This document shows, in pieces, positions 55,684 through 64,000 of a stretch of DNA of 64,000 bases (position 1 is its first letter; every line of letters begins with the position of its first letter). Location: the NCBI GenBank assembly GCA_963761015.1, contig CAVXFL010000022.1, positions 124,001 to 188,000 of the forward strand, read 5' to 3'. The notes beneath the pieces are model-generated. The model was not told the DNA's origin. It did not search any database and saw only the letters and a program-made list of their open reading frames with translations. The DNA comes from CAVXFL01 sp963761015. Lineage in GTDB: Bacteria; Pseudomonadota; Alphaproteobacteria; Acetobacterales; Acetobacteraceae. Made by a program: the position numbers and the translations under genes.

Positions 55684-56199
55684 TTAGCGGCGGCTCTCGG
55701 CACCGGCAAGCGGATCGTGGTCCGTGGGCCGGGAAAACAGGCTGTCGATGATCAGCACCGCCACCCCGCAGACGATCGCGGCATCGGCGAGGTTGAACAC
55801 GTACCAGGACCAGCCGAATGCGTGCGCGTGGATGAAATCCACCACCATGCCGAAGCGCAGCCGGTCGATGACATTGCCGACGGCGCCGCCGGCTATGGCG
55901 CCGAGCGCGACCGCGACGATCCACGAATGCGCCCGGCGCAGCCACAGGCCGAGCGCCACGACGATCACGAGCGCCACCCCGGCCAGTACCCAGGTTCCCC
56001 ACGCGCCCAGGCCATTGAGCAAACCGAAGGTGATGCCGCGGTTCCAGACCATGGTGAGGCTGAGCACCGGCAGGAGGTTCACGTTGCCGATCGCCGGCAG
56101 GTGCAGCCCGTGCAGCACCCACCATTTGGTCCCTTGGTCGGCGGCGAGAACCAGGAGGGCGGTTACGAGGCCGAGCACCGTCATGCGCCGCCCCCTCAT
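55684..56199 (-). CDS. lspA: Lipoprotein signal peptidase
   Basis: Inner-membrane aspartyl protease that cleaves prolipoprotein signal peptides after lipidation. The 171-residue protein has four hydrophobic spans, VWNRGITFGLLNGLG, and the two catalytic aspartates in GNVIDRLRFGMVVDF and FNLADAAIVCGV. The start ATG 56199 overlaps the ileS stop (ATGA), which favours this over ATG 56184. ribF-ileS-lspA is a conserved order. Confidence 0.94.
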   Translation of the reverse strand: MRGRRMTVLGLVTALLVLAADQGTKWWVLHGLHLPAIGNVNLLPVLSLTMVWNRGITFGLLNGLGAWGTWVLAGVALVIVVALGLWLRRAHSWIVAVALGAIAGGAVGNVIDRLRFGMVVDFIHAHAFGWSWYVFNLADAAIVCGVAVLIIDSLFSRPTDHDPLAGAESRR

Positions 56200-59030
56200 T
56201 CCGCGGCCTTCCCCCGGCGTACGCCGGGGCCGGATTCGACCGCGTCGACGCAGCGCCGGCAGAGCGCAGGGTGGCTCGGGTTCTCGCCCACTTCCGTCAG
56301 TACGCGCCAGCAGCGCGCGCATTTTTCGCCGGGAGCCTTCCCCGCCACGACGCCCAGCCGCATGCCGCCGCGCTCGAGTTTCACATCGGAGACGATCAGC
56401 ACCTCCGCCCATTCCTCGGGGGTCAGCAGAAAATCGTCGTTCTCTTGAAACACGAGCGCGACCTGCGCCTGCAAGGACGAGCCGATTACGCCGTCCCGCC
56501 TCATCGCTTCCAGCTCGACCGTTGCATTACTCCGCCGCTCGCGGATGCGCTCCCACTTGAGCGCCAGTTCGTCGTCGCGCCAAGCGTCCGGCAGTTCCGG
56601 CCAGGTTTGCAGATGCACGCTGATTTCTTCCCCGAACCGCGCGGCCCACGCCTCCTCCGCCGTGAAGCACAGCACCGGCGCGAGCCAGGTGCAGAGGCAA
56701 CGATGCAGGTGGTCGAGCACGGTCCGCGCGGCGCGGCGACGCAAACTGTCGGGCCGGTCGCAGTAGACAGAATCCTTGCGGATGTCGAAATAGAACGCCG
56801 ACAGATCGTTGGCGCAGAAGGCGTGCAGTTCGGGATAGACGCCGGTCCATTCGTAGGTTTCTGCCGCACGGCGGACGCGCGCGTCCAACTCGGTCAGCCG
56901 GTGCAGCACCCAGCATTCCAGCTCCGGCATTTCCGACTGCGGCAGATGCTCGGCGGTGGAAAACCCGGCGAGGCTGCCGAGAATCCAGCGCAGCGTGTTG
57001 CGCAGCCGACGATAAAGCTCCGCCTGCTGCTTCAGGATGTCGGGGCCGATGCGCAGATCCTCGGTGACGTCGCTGTTCATCACCCATAGTCGCAGAATGT
57101 CCGCGCCGTAGGTCTTCATCACGTCCTCGGGCGCGACGACGTTGCCGAGCGACTTCGACATTTTCCGGCCCTGCTCGTCGAGCACGAAGCCGTGCGTCAA
57201 CACCGCCTTGAACGGCGCGCGCCCGCGCGTGCCAACGGATTCCAGCAACGACGAATGGAACCAGCCGCGATGCTGGTCGGAGCCCTCCAGATACAGATCG
57301 GCGGGCCAGGGCAGGCCGCGCGCTTCCAGCACGAAAGCGTGCGTCGATCCGCTTTCGAACCAGACATCCACGATGTCCTTCACCTGCTCGTAGCCGGCCG
57401 GATCGCGGCCGGGGCCGAGGAAGCGCTCGGGCGGGGAAGAATACCAGGCGTCGGCGCCCTCCTCGGCGAACGCGGCGACGATGCGGTCGATCACCGCCTG
57501 GTCGCGCAACGGCTCGCCGGTCGCGCGCTCGACAAAGACCGGGATCGGCACGCCCCAGGCGCGCTGGCGGCTGATGCACCAGTCCGGGCGCGCGGCGACC
57601 ATGCTGCCGATCCGGTTGCGGCCCTGCTCGGGTACGAAATACGTATCATCGATCGCCGCCAGCGCTTTCTCGCGAATGCACTGGGGCCCGTCCATGCGGA
57701 TGAACCATTGCGGCGTCGCGCGGAAGATCAGCGGCGCCTTCGAGCGCCAGGAATGCGGATACGAGTGCACGAGCTTGCCGCGCGCGACCAGCGCGCCCGC
57801 CTCGCGCAACGCGTCGCTGACCGGATCGTCGGCCTTGTAGACGTGGACGCCGGCGAACAGCGGTACCCAGGGATTGAACCGTCCGTCATCGCCGACCGTC
57901 TCCGGCACCTCGATTCCATGCGCGCGTCCGAGCACGAAGTCATCGTCGCCGTGGCCTGGGGCGACATGCACGAACCCTGTGCCCTGTTCGATGGTGACGA
58001 AATCACCAAGCAACAGCGGCACGTCGAACTCGTAACCGCGCCCGCGCAGCGGATGCGCACAAATCAGGCCGGCAAGCTCGGCGCCCTTGAAGATGTGATC
58101 GACATGGTGCGTGGCGATGCCGGCGGTTTCGAGGAATTGCGGCAGCAACGAGAGCGCAACCAGCAGCCGCTCGCCGGCGCGCGCGCCCGCGCCCTCGTTC
58201 ACGCTGCCGACATGGACCAGCGCATAGTCGATATCCGACCCGCAAGCGATGGCGCGGTTGCCGGGGATGGTCCAGGGCGTCGTGGTCCAGATGACGACTG
58301 ACACTTGGCCTTGAGCTAATAGGCTGAACCAAGTAAGCGGGGCGCCGACGCTTCTCCGGCGAGACGACCGGAAACCGCACCCAGATCGTCGTGCTCGTAT
58401 GGTCGTGGTATTCGACCTCGGCCTCGGCGAGCGCGGTCTTCTCGACCGGCGACCACAGCACCGGGCGCAGGCCGCGATACAGTTCGCCGTTCATCAGGAA
58501 TTTGCCGATCTCGGCCGCGATCGCCGCCTCGGAGGGAAAATCCATCGTGGCGTAGCGGTGCGCCCAATCGCCCTCCACGCCGAGCCGGCGGAATTCCTGC
58601 GCCTGCACACCCATCCAGTGCGCGGCATAGGCGCGGCACTCGGCGCGGAATTGCAGGACGGGGACCGCGTCCTTGTCGCGCCCCGACTTGCGGTACTCCT
58701 CCTCGATCCGCCACTCGATCGGCAGTCCGTGGCAGTCCCAGCCGGGGATGTAGTCGGCATCCCAGCCCGCCATCTGGCGCGCGCGGTTGACCACGTCCTT
58801 GAGAATCTTGTTCAGCGCCGTGCCGATATGCAGGTGGCCGTTGGCATAGGGCGGGCCGTCGTGCAGCAGGAATTTCGGCCGCCCGCGCGAGGCCTCGCGC
58901 AGCTTGTCCCAGAGCCCCATCGCCTCCCAGCGCGTCAGGATGTGCGGCTCGCGCTTCGGCAGATCGCCGCGCATGGGAAAGCCGGTCGTGGGCAGGAACA
59001 CGGTGTCGCGGTAATCGGGTGCTGGCTCAT
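56196..59030 (-). CDS. ileS: Isoleucyl-tRNA synthetase, two indels
   Basis: Class I synthetase of about 944 residues. HIGH motif: PPYANGHLHIGTALNKILKD near residue 60; KMSKS: QGRKMSKSLGNVVAPEDV near 600; CP1 editing domain opens with VVIWTTTPWTIPGNRA; C-terminal zinc site is CARCWRVL and CRRCVDAV. A frame break near 58340 (one extra base before GAPLTWFSLLAQGQ) separates the N-terminal 230 residues. The ATG at 59030 would start MS then needs one added base near 59022 to read PDYRDTVFLPTTGFPMRG; alternatively ATG 58975 (MRGDLPKREP) is used. Total length is an exact multiple of three when both indels are assumed. Confidence 0.92.
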
Positions 59031-59193
59031 CGGGCTCTCGTGCAGGGCGCGCCGGCAGGTTTCGACGAATGCGGGCGCGGGGTGCGAGCGGGAAGAATTT
59101 CGGCCTAGGCCGCGCTCGGTATTCACGCGCGGCGAGGGTATGGCCAACCCGCGCGCGAAGGACACGTGGAGCCGAACCCGCTGCATCGCACAA

Positions 59194-60135
59194 CTATGGG
59201 GAGCGGCACCCGATCTGGTCAAGGATTTGCCGGGCCTGGGCGGCGTCGGCCACCATTTGCTCGGTCATTTCCTCCAGGGTGGGGTATTTGCGCTCCTCGC
59301 GCAGGTAGGAGTGCAGCCCCACGGTCAGCTCGGCGCCGTAGAGATCGCCGGAAAAATCGAACAGAAACACTTCGAGCAGGCTCGCCAGACCGGGCGCGAT
59401 GGTCGGGCGGCGGCCGACATTGGCCACGCCGGGCCGCTCGTTCCCGTCCGGCATCCGCACAGTGACGGCATAGACGCCGCGCGCAGGCTCCAGATGGCGG
59501 CCGAGCGGGATGTTGACGGTGGGAAAACCCAGGATGCGGCCGCGCTTGTCGCCGTGCTGGACGACGCCGCGAATGGTCCAGACCCGCCCAAGCACCGCGG
59601 CGGCGCGTTCCGGATAGCCGTCCTGGAGCAGGCGCCGGATGCGCGTGGAGGAGATCAGCCCCTGCTCGTCCGAAAGGAGCGGCACCACGGAAAGCCCAAT
59701 CCCCCGCGCCTCGGCCTGGCGCGCCAGCAGCGCCGTGTTGCCGCCGCGCCGGTGGCCGAAGGCGAAGTCGGGGCCGCAGGCGAGGTGCCTGGCGCCGATG
59801 CCCCGGTGCAGCACGTCGGCGATGAACACCTCGGCGGAGACCTCGCTGAAGCTGCGATCGAAGCCGAGTTCGTAAAGCATGGATACGCCGAGCCGCGCCA
59901 GCGCCTCGGCGCGCTCCGCCGAGAGGGTCAGGCGGAATGGCGGATCGTCGGGGCGAAACAGTTCGCGGGGATGCGGCTCAAACGTCAGCACGGTGAGCGG
60001 TGCATCCGGCCGCGCCGCATGCGCCGCCCGGATCACCGCGGCGTGGCCGAGATGCACGCCGTCGAAATTGCCGAGTGCCACGCTGCCGCCGCGTGCCTCG
60101 GCGGGGATCGCGCGCCAATCATGGTAAATGCGCAT
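59194..60135 (-). CDS. ribF: Bifunctional riboflavin kinase/FAD synthetase
   Basis: Makes FMN from riboflavin and then FAD. The 313-residue protein has an adenylyltransferase domain (VALGNFDGVHLGHAAVI near 20; GLISSTRIRRLLQDG near 160) and a C-terminal kinase domain (GRILGFPTVNIP near 205, GVANVGRRPTI and LEVFLFDFSGDLYG). Intact and full length. Upstream of ileS by 160 bases in the same direction. I see no FMN riboswitch in the short upstream region. Confidence 0.95.
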   Translation of the reverse strand: MRIYHDWRAIPAEARGGSVALGNFDGVHLGHAAVIRAAHAARPDAPLTVLTFEPHPRELFRPDDPPFRLTLSAERAEALARLGVSMLYELGFDRSFSEVSAEVFIADVLHRGIGARHLACGPDFAFGHRRGGNTALLARQAEARGIGLSVVPLLSDEQGLISSTRIRRLLQDGYPERAAAVLGRVWTIRGVVQHGDKRGRILGFPTVNIPLGRHLEPARGVYAVTVRMPDGNERPGVANVGRRPTIAPGLASLLEVFLFDFSGDLYGAELTVGLHSYLREERKYPTLEEMTEQMVADAAQARQILDQIGCRSP

Positions 60136-60250
60136 GGCGCCGGCTTGTGCGGCAACCCGGGGCAGCGATCAACCTGGAGCCGAACTCAGAACGGCGGTTA
60201 ACGGGGCGCATCGGCCGATCCGTCCCATCTTGCTCAACGGAGACGATGTC

Positions 60251-60455
60251 ATGCTGAAGGTGGAAATCGAGCGGGAGACGAGACGGCCGCTTCATCGCGG
60301 AAATACCAGAGCTTCCGGGCGTCATGGCCTACGGAAGGAGCCGGGAGGAAGCAGTGCGGCCAGAGTTCGAGGCGCTGGCGCACCGGACACTGGCCGATCG
60401 CGTGGATCAAGGCGTGCCGATCCCGGAGTTGCCCCAGAGCATTTCGGCAGCGTGA
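60251..60455 (+). CDS. hicB: HicB-type antitoxin, one frameshift
   Basis: Small antitoxin with the partial RNase H fold of HicB. ATG 60251 gives MLKVEIERET, then one extra A at 60281 breaks the frame; without it DGRFIAEIPELPGVMAYGRS and REEAVRPEFEALAHRTLADR follow, the HicB core, ending IPELPQSISAA and TGA at 60455. 67 residues. Length 205 bases equals one extra base over a multiple of three. Its stop overlaps the hicA GTG start. Order is hicB first, the less common arrangement. The pair sits between ribF and a short-chain dehydrogenase gene. Confidence 0.78.
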
Positions 60456-60662
60456 ACGCTTGGCCTGCCGTTCGCGCACGCCGGTCCTGCCTCCCTGCAA
60501 AAACCGGGTGGCACATTGCACGGCAACGTGGATCACACCGAGGATTGGTCAAGGACGGATATGCCAATTTCGTTTGCGCGTTTGACGACGGCGAGGAAAT
60601 TGGGCCAAGGATGTTTGGCCCGTATCGCACGGCACACCGGCTTGCGCCCGGAGGATTTGTGA
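60452..60662 (+). CDS. hicA: HicA-type mRNA interferase toxin, one frameshift
   Basis: Small double-stranded RNA-binding-fold toxin that cleaves mRNA. From GTG 60452: VNAWPAVRARRSCLPAKTGW, then HIARQRGSHRGLVKDGYANF with the catalytic His in GSH, and DDGEEIGPRM. One extra T near 60613 breaks the end; without it MLARIARHTGLRPEDL and TGA at 60662 result, the standard HicA C-terminus. 69 residues. The overlap with hicB and both repaired ends make this an ordinary HicBA pair if the indels are errors. Confidence 0.8.
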
Positions 60663-60678
60663 GTTGCGCATCCGCTGC

Positions 60679-61404
60679 CTACAAATGGGCGCGGATTATC
60701 TCACCATGACGTGCCTCTTCCGGGAGGCATAGACTTGCCAGCGTCGGGGCGACGTCCTCCGGGCGGGGCAGGGTGGCCGGGTCCTCGCCCGGCATCGCCT
60801 GGGCGCGCAGCCGGGTCGCAGTCGGGCCGGGGTCGAACAGATTCACGCGCAGCCGTGTGTCACGGCTTTCCTCGGCCCAGGTCAGCGCCAGATGCTCCAT
60901 CGCCGCCTTGGTCGCGCCATACGCGCCCCAGTAGGCGAGCGGCGCGCGGGCGCGGCTATCGGTGACGAACACCGCCCGGCCCGCGTCGGAGGCCAGCAGC
61001 AGCGGCCCGCAGGTTCGGATCAGCCGCATCGGTGCGGAAAAATTTACCGCCAGCACGTCGTCCCAGTCCGCCGGCAGGATGTGCGGCGTCGGGGTCAGGC
61101 GCCCGAGCGTCGCGGCGCAGGACACCAGTATGTCGAGGCGGCGGAAGCGCTCGAACAGGCTGGGCCCGATCGCGTCGACCTGATCGCCCTCGTGCAGGTC
61201 GAGCGGCAATAGGGTCGCACCCGCCTCCCGCCCGCCCGGCGCCACCCCGCGAATCGCGTCGTCGGATTCTTCCAGGCCGCCCTGCGTGCGCGCGCTGATG
61301 ACCACATGCGCGCCCAGCCGGGCCAGTTCGACCGCCGCCGCCGCGCCGATGCCGCGGCTCGCGCCGGTGATCAGCGCGACCCGCCCGTCGAGCGGAGCGG
61401 TCAC
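60679..61404 (-). CDS. Short-chain dehydrogenase/reductase
   Basis: NAD(P)-dependent oxidoreductase of 241 residues with the classical SDR features: cofactor motif LITGASRGIGAAAAVELARL, the structural motif position occupied by SCAATLGRLTP (NNAG equivalent), and the catalytic YGATK. Start GTG 61404 overlaps the purF stop (GTGA). An SDR in this place after purF is a conserved alphaproteobacterial arrangement. Substrate unknown. Confidence 0.9.
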   Translation of the reverse strand: MTAPLDGRVALITGASRGIGAAAAVELARLGAHVVISARTQGGLEESDDAIRGVAPGGREAGATLLPLDLHEGDQVDAIGPSLFERFRRLDILVSCAATLGRLTPTPHILPADWDDVLAVNFSAPMRLIRTCGPLLLASDAGRAVFVTDSRARAPLAYWGAYGATKAAMEHLALTWAEESRDTRLRVNLFDPGPTATRLRAQAMPGEDPATLPRPEDVAPTLASLCLPEEARHGEIIRAHL

Positions 61405-62912
61405 GCGGCGGGCATGTCGCTCAGCAGGCTGAGCTGGCGCTCGCTGTTGTCCTGCATGTCGGGGCGGGGGATCGGATAGTCGCCGGTGAAGCAGGCGTCG
61501 CAGTAGGCCGGCGCCTTCGGGTCGCGGCCCGGGCGGCGCAGCGCGCGATACAGCCCGTCCAGTGACACGAAGCCGAGCGAATCGGCGCCGATCAGGGTCG
61601 CCATCGCGTCCACGTCGTTGCGCGCCGCCAGCAGCGCCGCCCGTTCCGGCGTGTCGATGCCGTAGAAGCAGGAATGCGTCGTGGGCGGCGAGGAAATGCG
61701 CATATGCACCTCCGCCGCGCCGGCCTGGCGCACCATTTCGACGATCTTGCGGCTGGTGGTGCCGCGCACGATGGAATCGTCTACCAGCACGACGCGCTTG
61801 CCCTCGAGCACGGGGCGGTTGGCCGAATGCTTCAGCTTCACGCCGAGATGGCGGATCTGGTCGGACGGCTCGATGAAGGTGCGGCCGACATAGTGGTTGC
61901 GGATGATGCCGAGTTCGAACGGCAATCCGCTCTCCTGCGCATAGCCCATCGCGGCCGGCACGCCCGAATCGGGCACCGGCACGACCACGTCGGCCGGCAC
62001 GTGCAATTCGCGCGCCAACTCCTGGCCGATGCGCTTGCGCGCCGCGTAGACCGGCGTACCCTCGACCACCAAATCGGGCCGGGCGAAATAGATGTGCTCG
62101 AAAATGCAGAAGCGGGACGGTGTGCGGCCGAACGGCTTCACGCTGCGTACGCCGGCATCGTCGATGACCACGATCTCGCCCGGGTCGATGTCGCGCACGA
62201 ATTCGGCCCCGACGATGTCGAGGGCGCAGGTTTCGCTGGCCAGCACCCAGCCGCCGCACACCGCGCCGGACATCCGGCCGAGCACGAGCGGACGCACGCC
62301 GAGCGGATCGCGCGCCCCGATCAGCGCCTCGTTGGACAGCGCCACCAGGCTGTAGGCGCCGATTACCTGCTTCAGCGCGTCGATCAGCCGATCGAGCACG
62401 GTGGAGTAGAGGCTGATGGCGATGAGGTGGATGAACACCTCGGAATCGGTGGTGGATTGGAACAGGCAGCCGCGGCGCACCAGCGAGCGGCGTAGCACGT
62501 GCGCGTTGGTCAGGTTGCCGTTGTGCGCGACGGCAAAGCCGCCGAACTCGAAATCGGCGTAGAGCGGCTGGACGTTGCGCATTACGGTGTCGCCGGTCGT
62601 GGCGTAGCGATTGTGGCCGATCGCGTGCACGCCCGGCAGCGAGGCGATCACCTTGGCGTTGCCGAAATTGTCGCCGACCAGGCCGAGACCGCGATGCGAA
62701 TGGAAGTGCTCGCCGTCGTAGCTGACGATCCCCGCCGCCACCTGGCCGCGGTGCTGCAACGCGTGCAGGCCGAGCGCCGTGACCGCCGCCGCGTCGGCGC
62801 CGTTCCAGACGCCGAACACGCCGCATTCCTCGTGCAGCTTGTCGTCGTGCCCAGCCACGCCAGGGAACTCGGCGGCAATATCCTCGTCGGCGGCGACCGC
62901 AACGCTGTGCAT
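61401..62912 (-). CDS. purF: Amidophosphoribosyltransferase
   Basis: First step of purine synthesis, transferring glutamine amide nitrogen to PRPP. The 503-residue protein has the N-terminal nucleophile Cys in HEECGVFGVWNG, after a propeptide of about 29 residues. GHNRYATTGD and AVAHNGNLTNAHVLR form the glutaminase site, VVVPVPDSGVPAAMGYAQ and RVVLVDDSIVRGTTSRKIVE the PRPP site. The C-terminal CDACFTGDYP is typical. ATG at 62912 overlaps the cvpA stop by one base (TGATG). Confidence 0.96.
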   Translation of the reverse strand: MHSVAVAADEDIAAEFPGVAGHDDKLHEECGVFGVWNGADAAAVTALGLHALQHRGQVAAGIVSYDGEHFHSHRGLGLVGDNFGNAKVIASLPGVHAIGHNRYATTGDTVMRNVQPLYADFEFGGFAVAHNGNLTNAHVLRRSLVRRGCLFQSTTDSEVFIHLIAISLYSTVLDRLIDALKQVIGAYSLVALSNEALIGARDPLGVRPLVLGRMSGAVCGGWVLASETCALDIVGAEFVRDIDPGEIVVIDDAGVRSVKPFGRTPSRFCIFEHIYFARPDLVVEGTPVYAARKRIGQELARELHVPADVVVPVPDSGVPAAMGYAQESGLPFELGIIRNHYVGRTFIEPSDQIRHLGVKLKHSANRPVLEGKRVVLVDDSIVRGTTSRKIVEMVRQAGAAEVHMRISSPPTTHSCFYGIDTPERAALLAARNDVDAMATLIGADSLGFVSLDGLYRALRRPGRDPKAPAYCDACFTGDYPIPRPDMQDNSERQLSLLSDMPAA

Positions 62913-63536
62913 CACTGGCTCTCCTGGGCGCGCGGCGGACGGTCGCGCGTTAATCGGGCCGGAGCGGTGTGGACGGGCAGCGCATAACCCCGCGGATTCG
63001 CCTGTCGCAGATCGGCGGCGCGCAGCCGCGCGTCGGTCGGACAGGGTTCCAGCTTCGGCCGGTGTTCCCGCGGGAATCTGGCGATTCACCCAGGAGGCGC
63101 CCTGACAGGTCGGCCACACGGCGCGGGCTTGTCGCACCGCCGGCGGCCACCGGTTCATTGGCACCACCCACTGTGCAATCATATAGGCGGCGATCACCAG
63201 CGCGGCACCCCTGGCCAGGCCGAATAGCAGCCCCAACGAGCGGTCCAGCCCGCCGACCGCCGAGCGTCGCACCCGCCGCGCGATCCACCCGGCGACGACC
63301 GAGAGGAGGATCAGCACGACGATGAAAACCACCCCGAGCGTCAGCGGAATGGCGATGTTCACGTCGCCGATCCAGCCCTGGACGTGCGGCTCGGCGTACG
63401 GGTAGGCGAGATAGGTGGCATAGGCCGCGCCGCCCCAGGCGGCGATGCCGAGCGCCTCGCGCACGAAGCCGCGCGCGAACGCGAGCAGGGCGGAGATGAA
63501 AATCCCGCCCAGAATGACGCCATCGACCCAGGTCAT
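62912..63536 (-). CDS. cvpA: CvpA family membrane protein, one frameshift
   Basis: Inner-membrane protein of the CvpA family. From ATG 63536: MTWVDGVILGGIFISALLAF and RGFVREALGIAAWGGAAYAT, the conserved first segment, and four membrane helices up to about residue 130. An extra G near 63078 (GCGGGAA) breaks the frame; repaired, the tail reads REHRPKLEPCPTDARLRAAD and ends with TGA at 62912, overlapping the purF ATG by one base. That overlap supports the correction. Genomic order radA-cvpA-purF is conserved. Confidence 0.9.
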
Positions 63537-63672
63537 GGAACCGTCACGGTGGTGGATGCCCCGGCCATATACCGGCTGCCGCCCGCGCGGCGCCAGAGCG
63601 AAGCCGCGCGGGCGGCGGGGAATACCGGTGCCCGGCCGCCGTCACCGATTTACCGCGCCACGGCGGCCGGTG

Positions 63673-64000
63673 TCAGTCCCTGTCCGGGGCGAAATCCGCC
63701 ACGAGTTCGGACAGGTGCCCGATTTCGCGCAGGCGCAGCCCTTCCGGGGCGGCAAAGGGACGGGTGGCGCGGGCGACGCGGCGCGGCAGCGCGGCGCCGG
63801 TGAAGCCGAGTTTCGCCGCCTCCTTCAGCCGCGTCTCGGACTGGGCGACTTGGCGCACCTCGCCCGAAAGTCCCACTTCGCCGAAATAAACCATCCCGGC
63901 ATCGGTCGGCCGGTCAGCGGCGGCGGAGCCGAGCGCGGCGGCCACGGCAAGATCGGCCGCGGGCTCGGTCACGCGCAGTCCGCCCGCGATATTCAGATGC
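63673..64000 (-). CDS. radA: DNA repair protein RadA, C-terminal part
   Basis: RecA-like repair ATPase; only the C-terminal Lon-type domain is inside the window. Visible segments are NIAGGLRVTEPAADLAVAAA, MVYFGEVGLSGEVRQVAQSE and RLKEAAKLGFTGAALPRR, all canonical for the RadA Lon-like domain. The gene begins beyond the right edge. It precedes cvpA by 136 bases in the same direction. Confidence 0.93.
   Translation of the reverse strand, partial: HLNIAGGLRVTEPAADLAVAAALGSAAADRPTDAGMVYFGEVGLSGEVRQVAQSETRLKEAAKLGFTGAALPRRVARATRPFAAPEGLRLREIGHLSELVADFAPDRD

Noticed and set aside
59100..60250. FMN riboswitch for ribF
   Set aside because: The region upstream of the ribF start (60136 onward) shows no conserved RFN-type elements that I can see and is soon occupied by hicB.
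61401..63536. Apparent CvpA-PurF fusion
   Set aside because: One extra G near 63078 puts cvpA in frame with purF. Removing it gives a normal cvpA C-terminus and a TGATG overlap with the purF start.

Overview
The window is high-GC DNA from an alphaproteobacterium, most likely of the Rhodospirillales and probably Acetobacteraceae-like. The evidence is the conserved gene order of several blocks: dgt-argS-SPOR-nagZ-scpA-scpB-tatBC-serS, proB-proA-nadD-rsfS, ribF-ileS-lspA-DUF3035 and radA-cvpA-purF-SDR. It also has a DksA with a reduced zinc-finger cysteine set and a secreted protein with a beta-roll tail. Assignment to a family is inference from gene order; no 16S or other marker is present.

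Layout. 0-5 kb is accessory: a branched-chain amino-acid binding protein running off the left edge, a visibly AT-richer pair encoding a HEPN nuclease and a DUF262 protein, and an unknown gene carrying two copies of a palindromic repeat. 5-17 kb is core: yajC, a DUF815 ATPase, then a long leftward operon-like block for Tat export, chromosome condensation (ScpAB), peptidoglycan recycling (NagZ), ArgS and Dgt. A MntA-HepT toxin-antitoxin pair sits inside that block. 17-29 kb mixes small core genes (erpA-like, dksA, mtnA, UPF0262, DUF983) with a glycosyltransferase/methyltransferase/otnKC cluster, a histone-H1-like protein and a PrpD-family gene. 29-37 kb is a five-gene leftward cluster with the gene order of the pimFABCD dicarboxylate beta-oxidation operon. 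37-38.5 kb holds a MITE-like element and a second toxin-like pair (small protein plus AbiEii-like nucleotidyltransferase). 38.5-43.6 kb is an amidase and the proline/NAD block. 43.6-48.5 kb holds a secreted beta-roll protein, a large GT92-like glycosyltransferase and a cupin. 48.6-55 kb carries ETF-QO, a TPR protein, ispE, an orphan cysD and a peptidoglycan-binding protein with a WGxxG-type C-terminus. 55-64 kb is core (lspA, ileS, ribF, purF, cvpA, radA) with a HicBA pair embedded.

About twenty single-base indels interrupt otherwise well-conserved genes, including single-copy essential ones (serS, argS, ileS). Most are one extra base, often in a short homopolymer, and removing it restores the family sequence and the expected overlaps with neighbours. 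This pattern points to consensus errors in an indel-prone assembly rather than real decay. For such genes I give the full span, treat them as one gene and state where the frame breaks.

The most interesting accessory content is the DUF262/HEPN pair, the MntA-HepT insertion that reads directly into nagZ, the AbiEii-like pair with an altered catalytic motif, the coding-region palindromic repeats at 4.5 kb, the MITE at 37.2 kb, and the TIM-barrel-like/beta-roll secreted protein.
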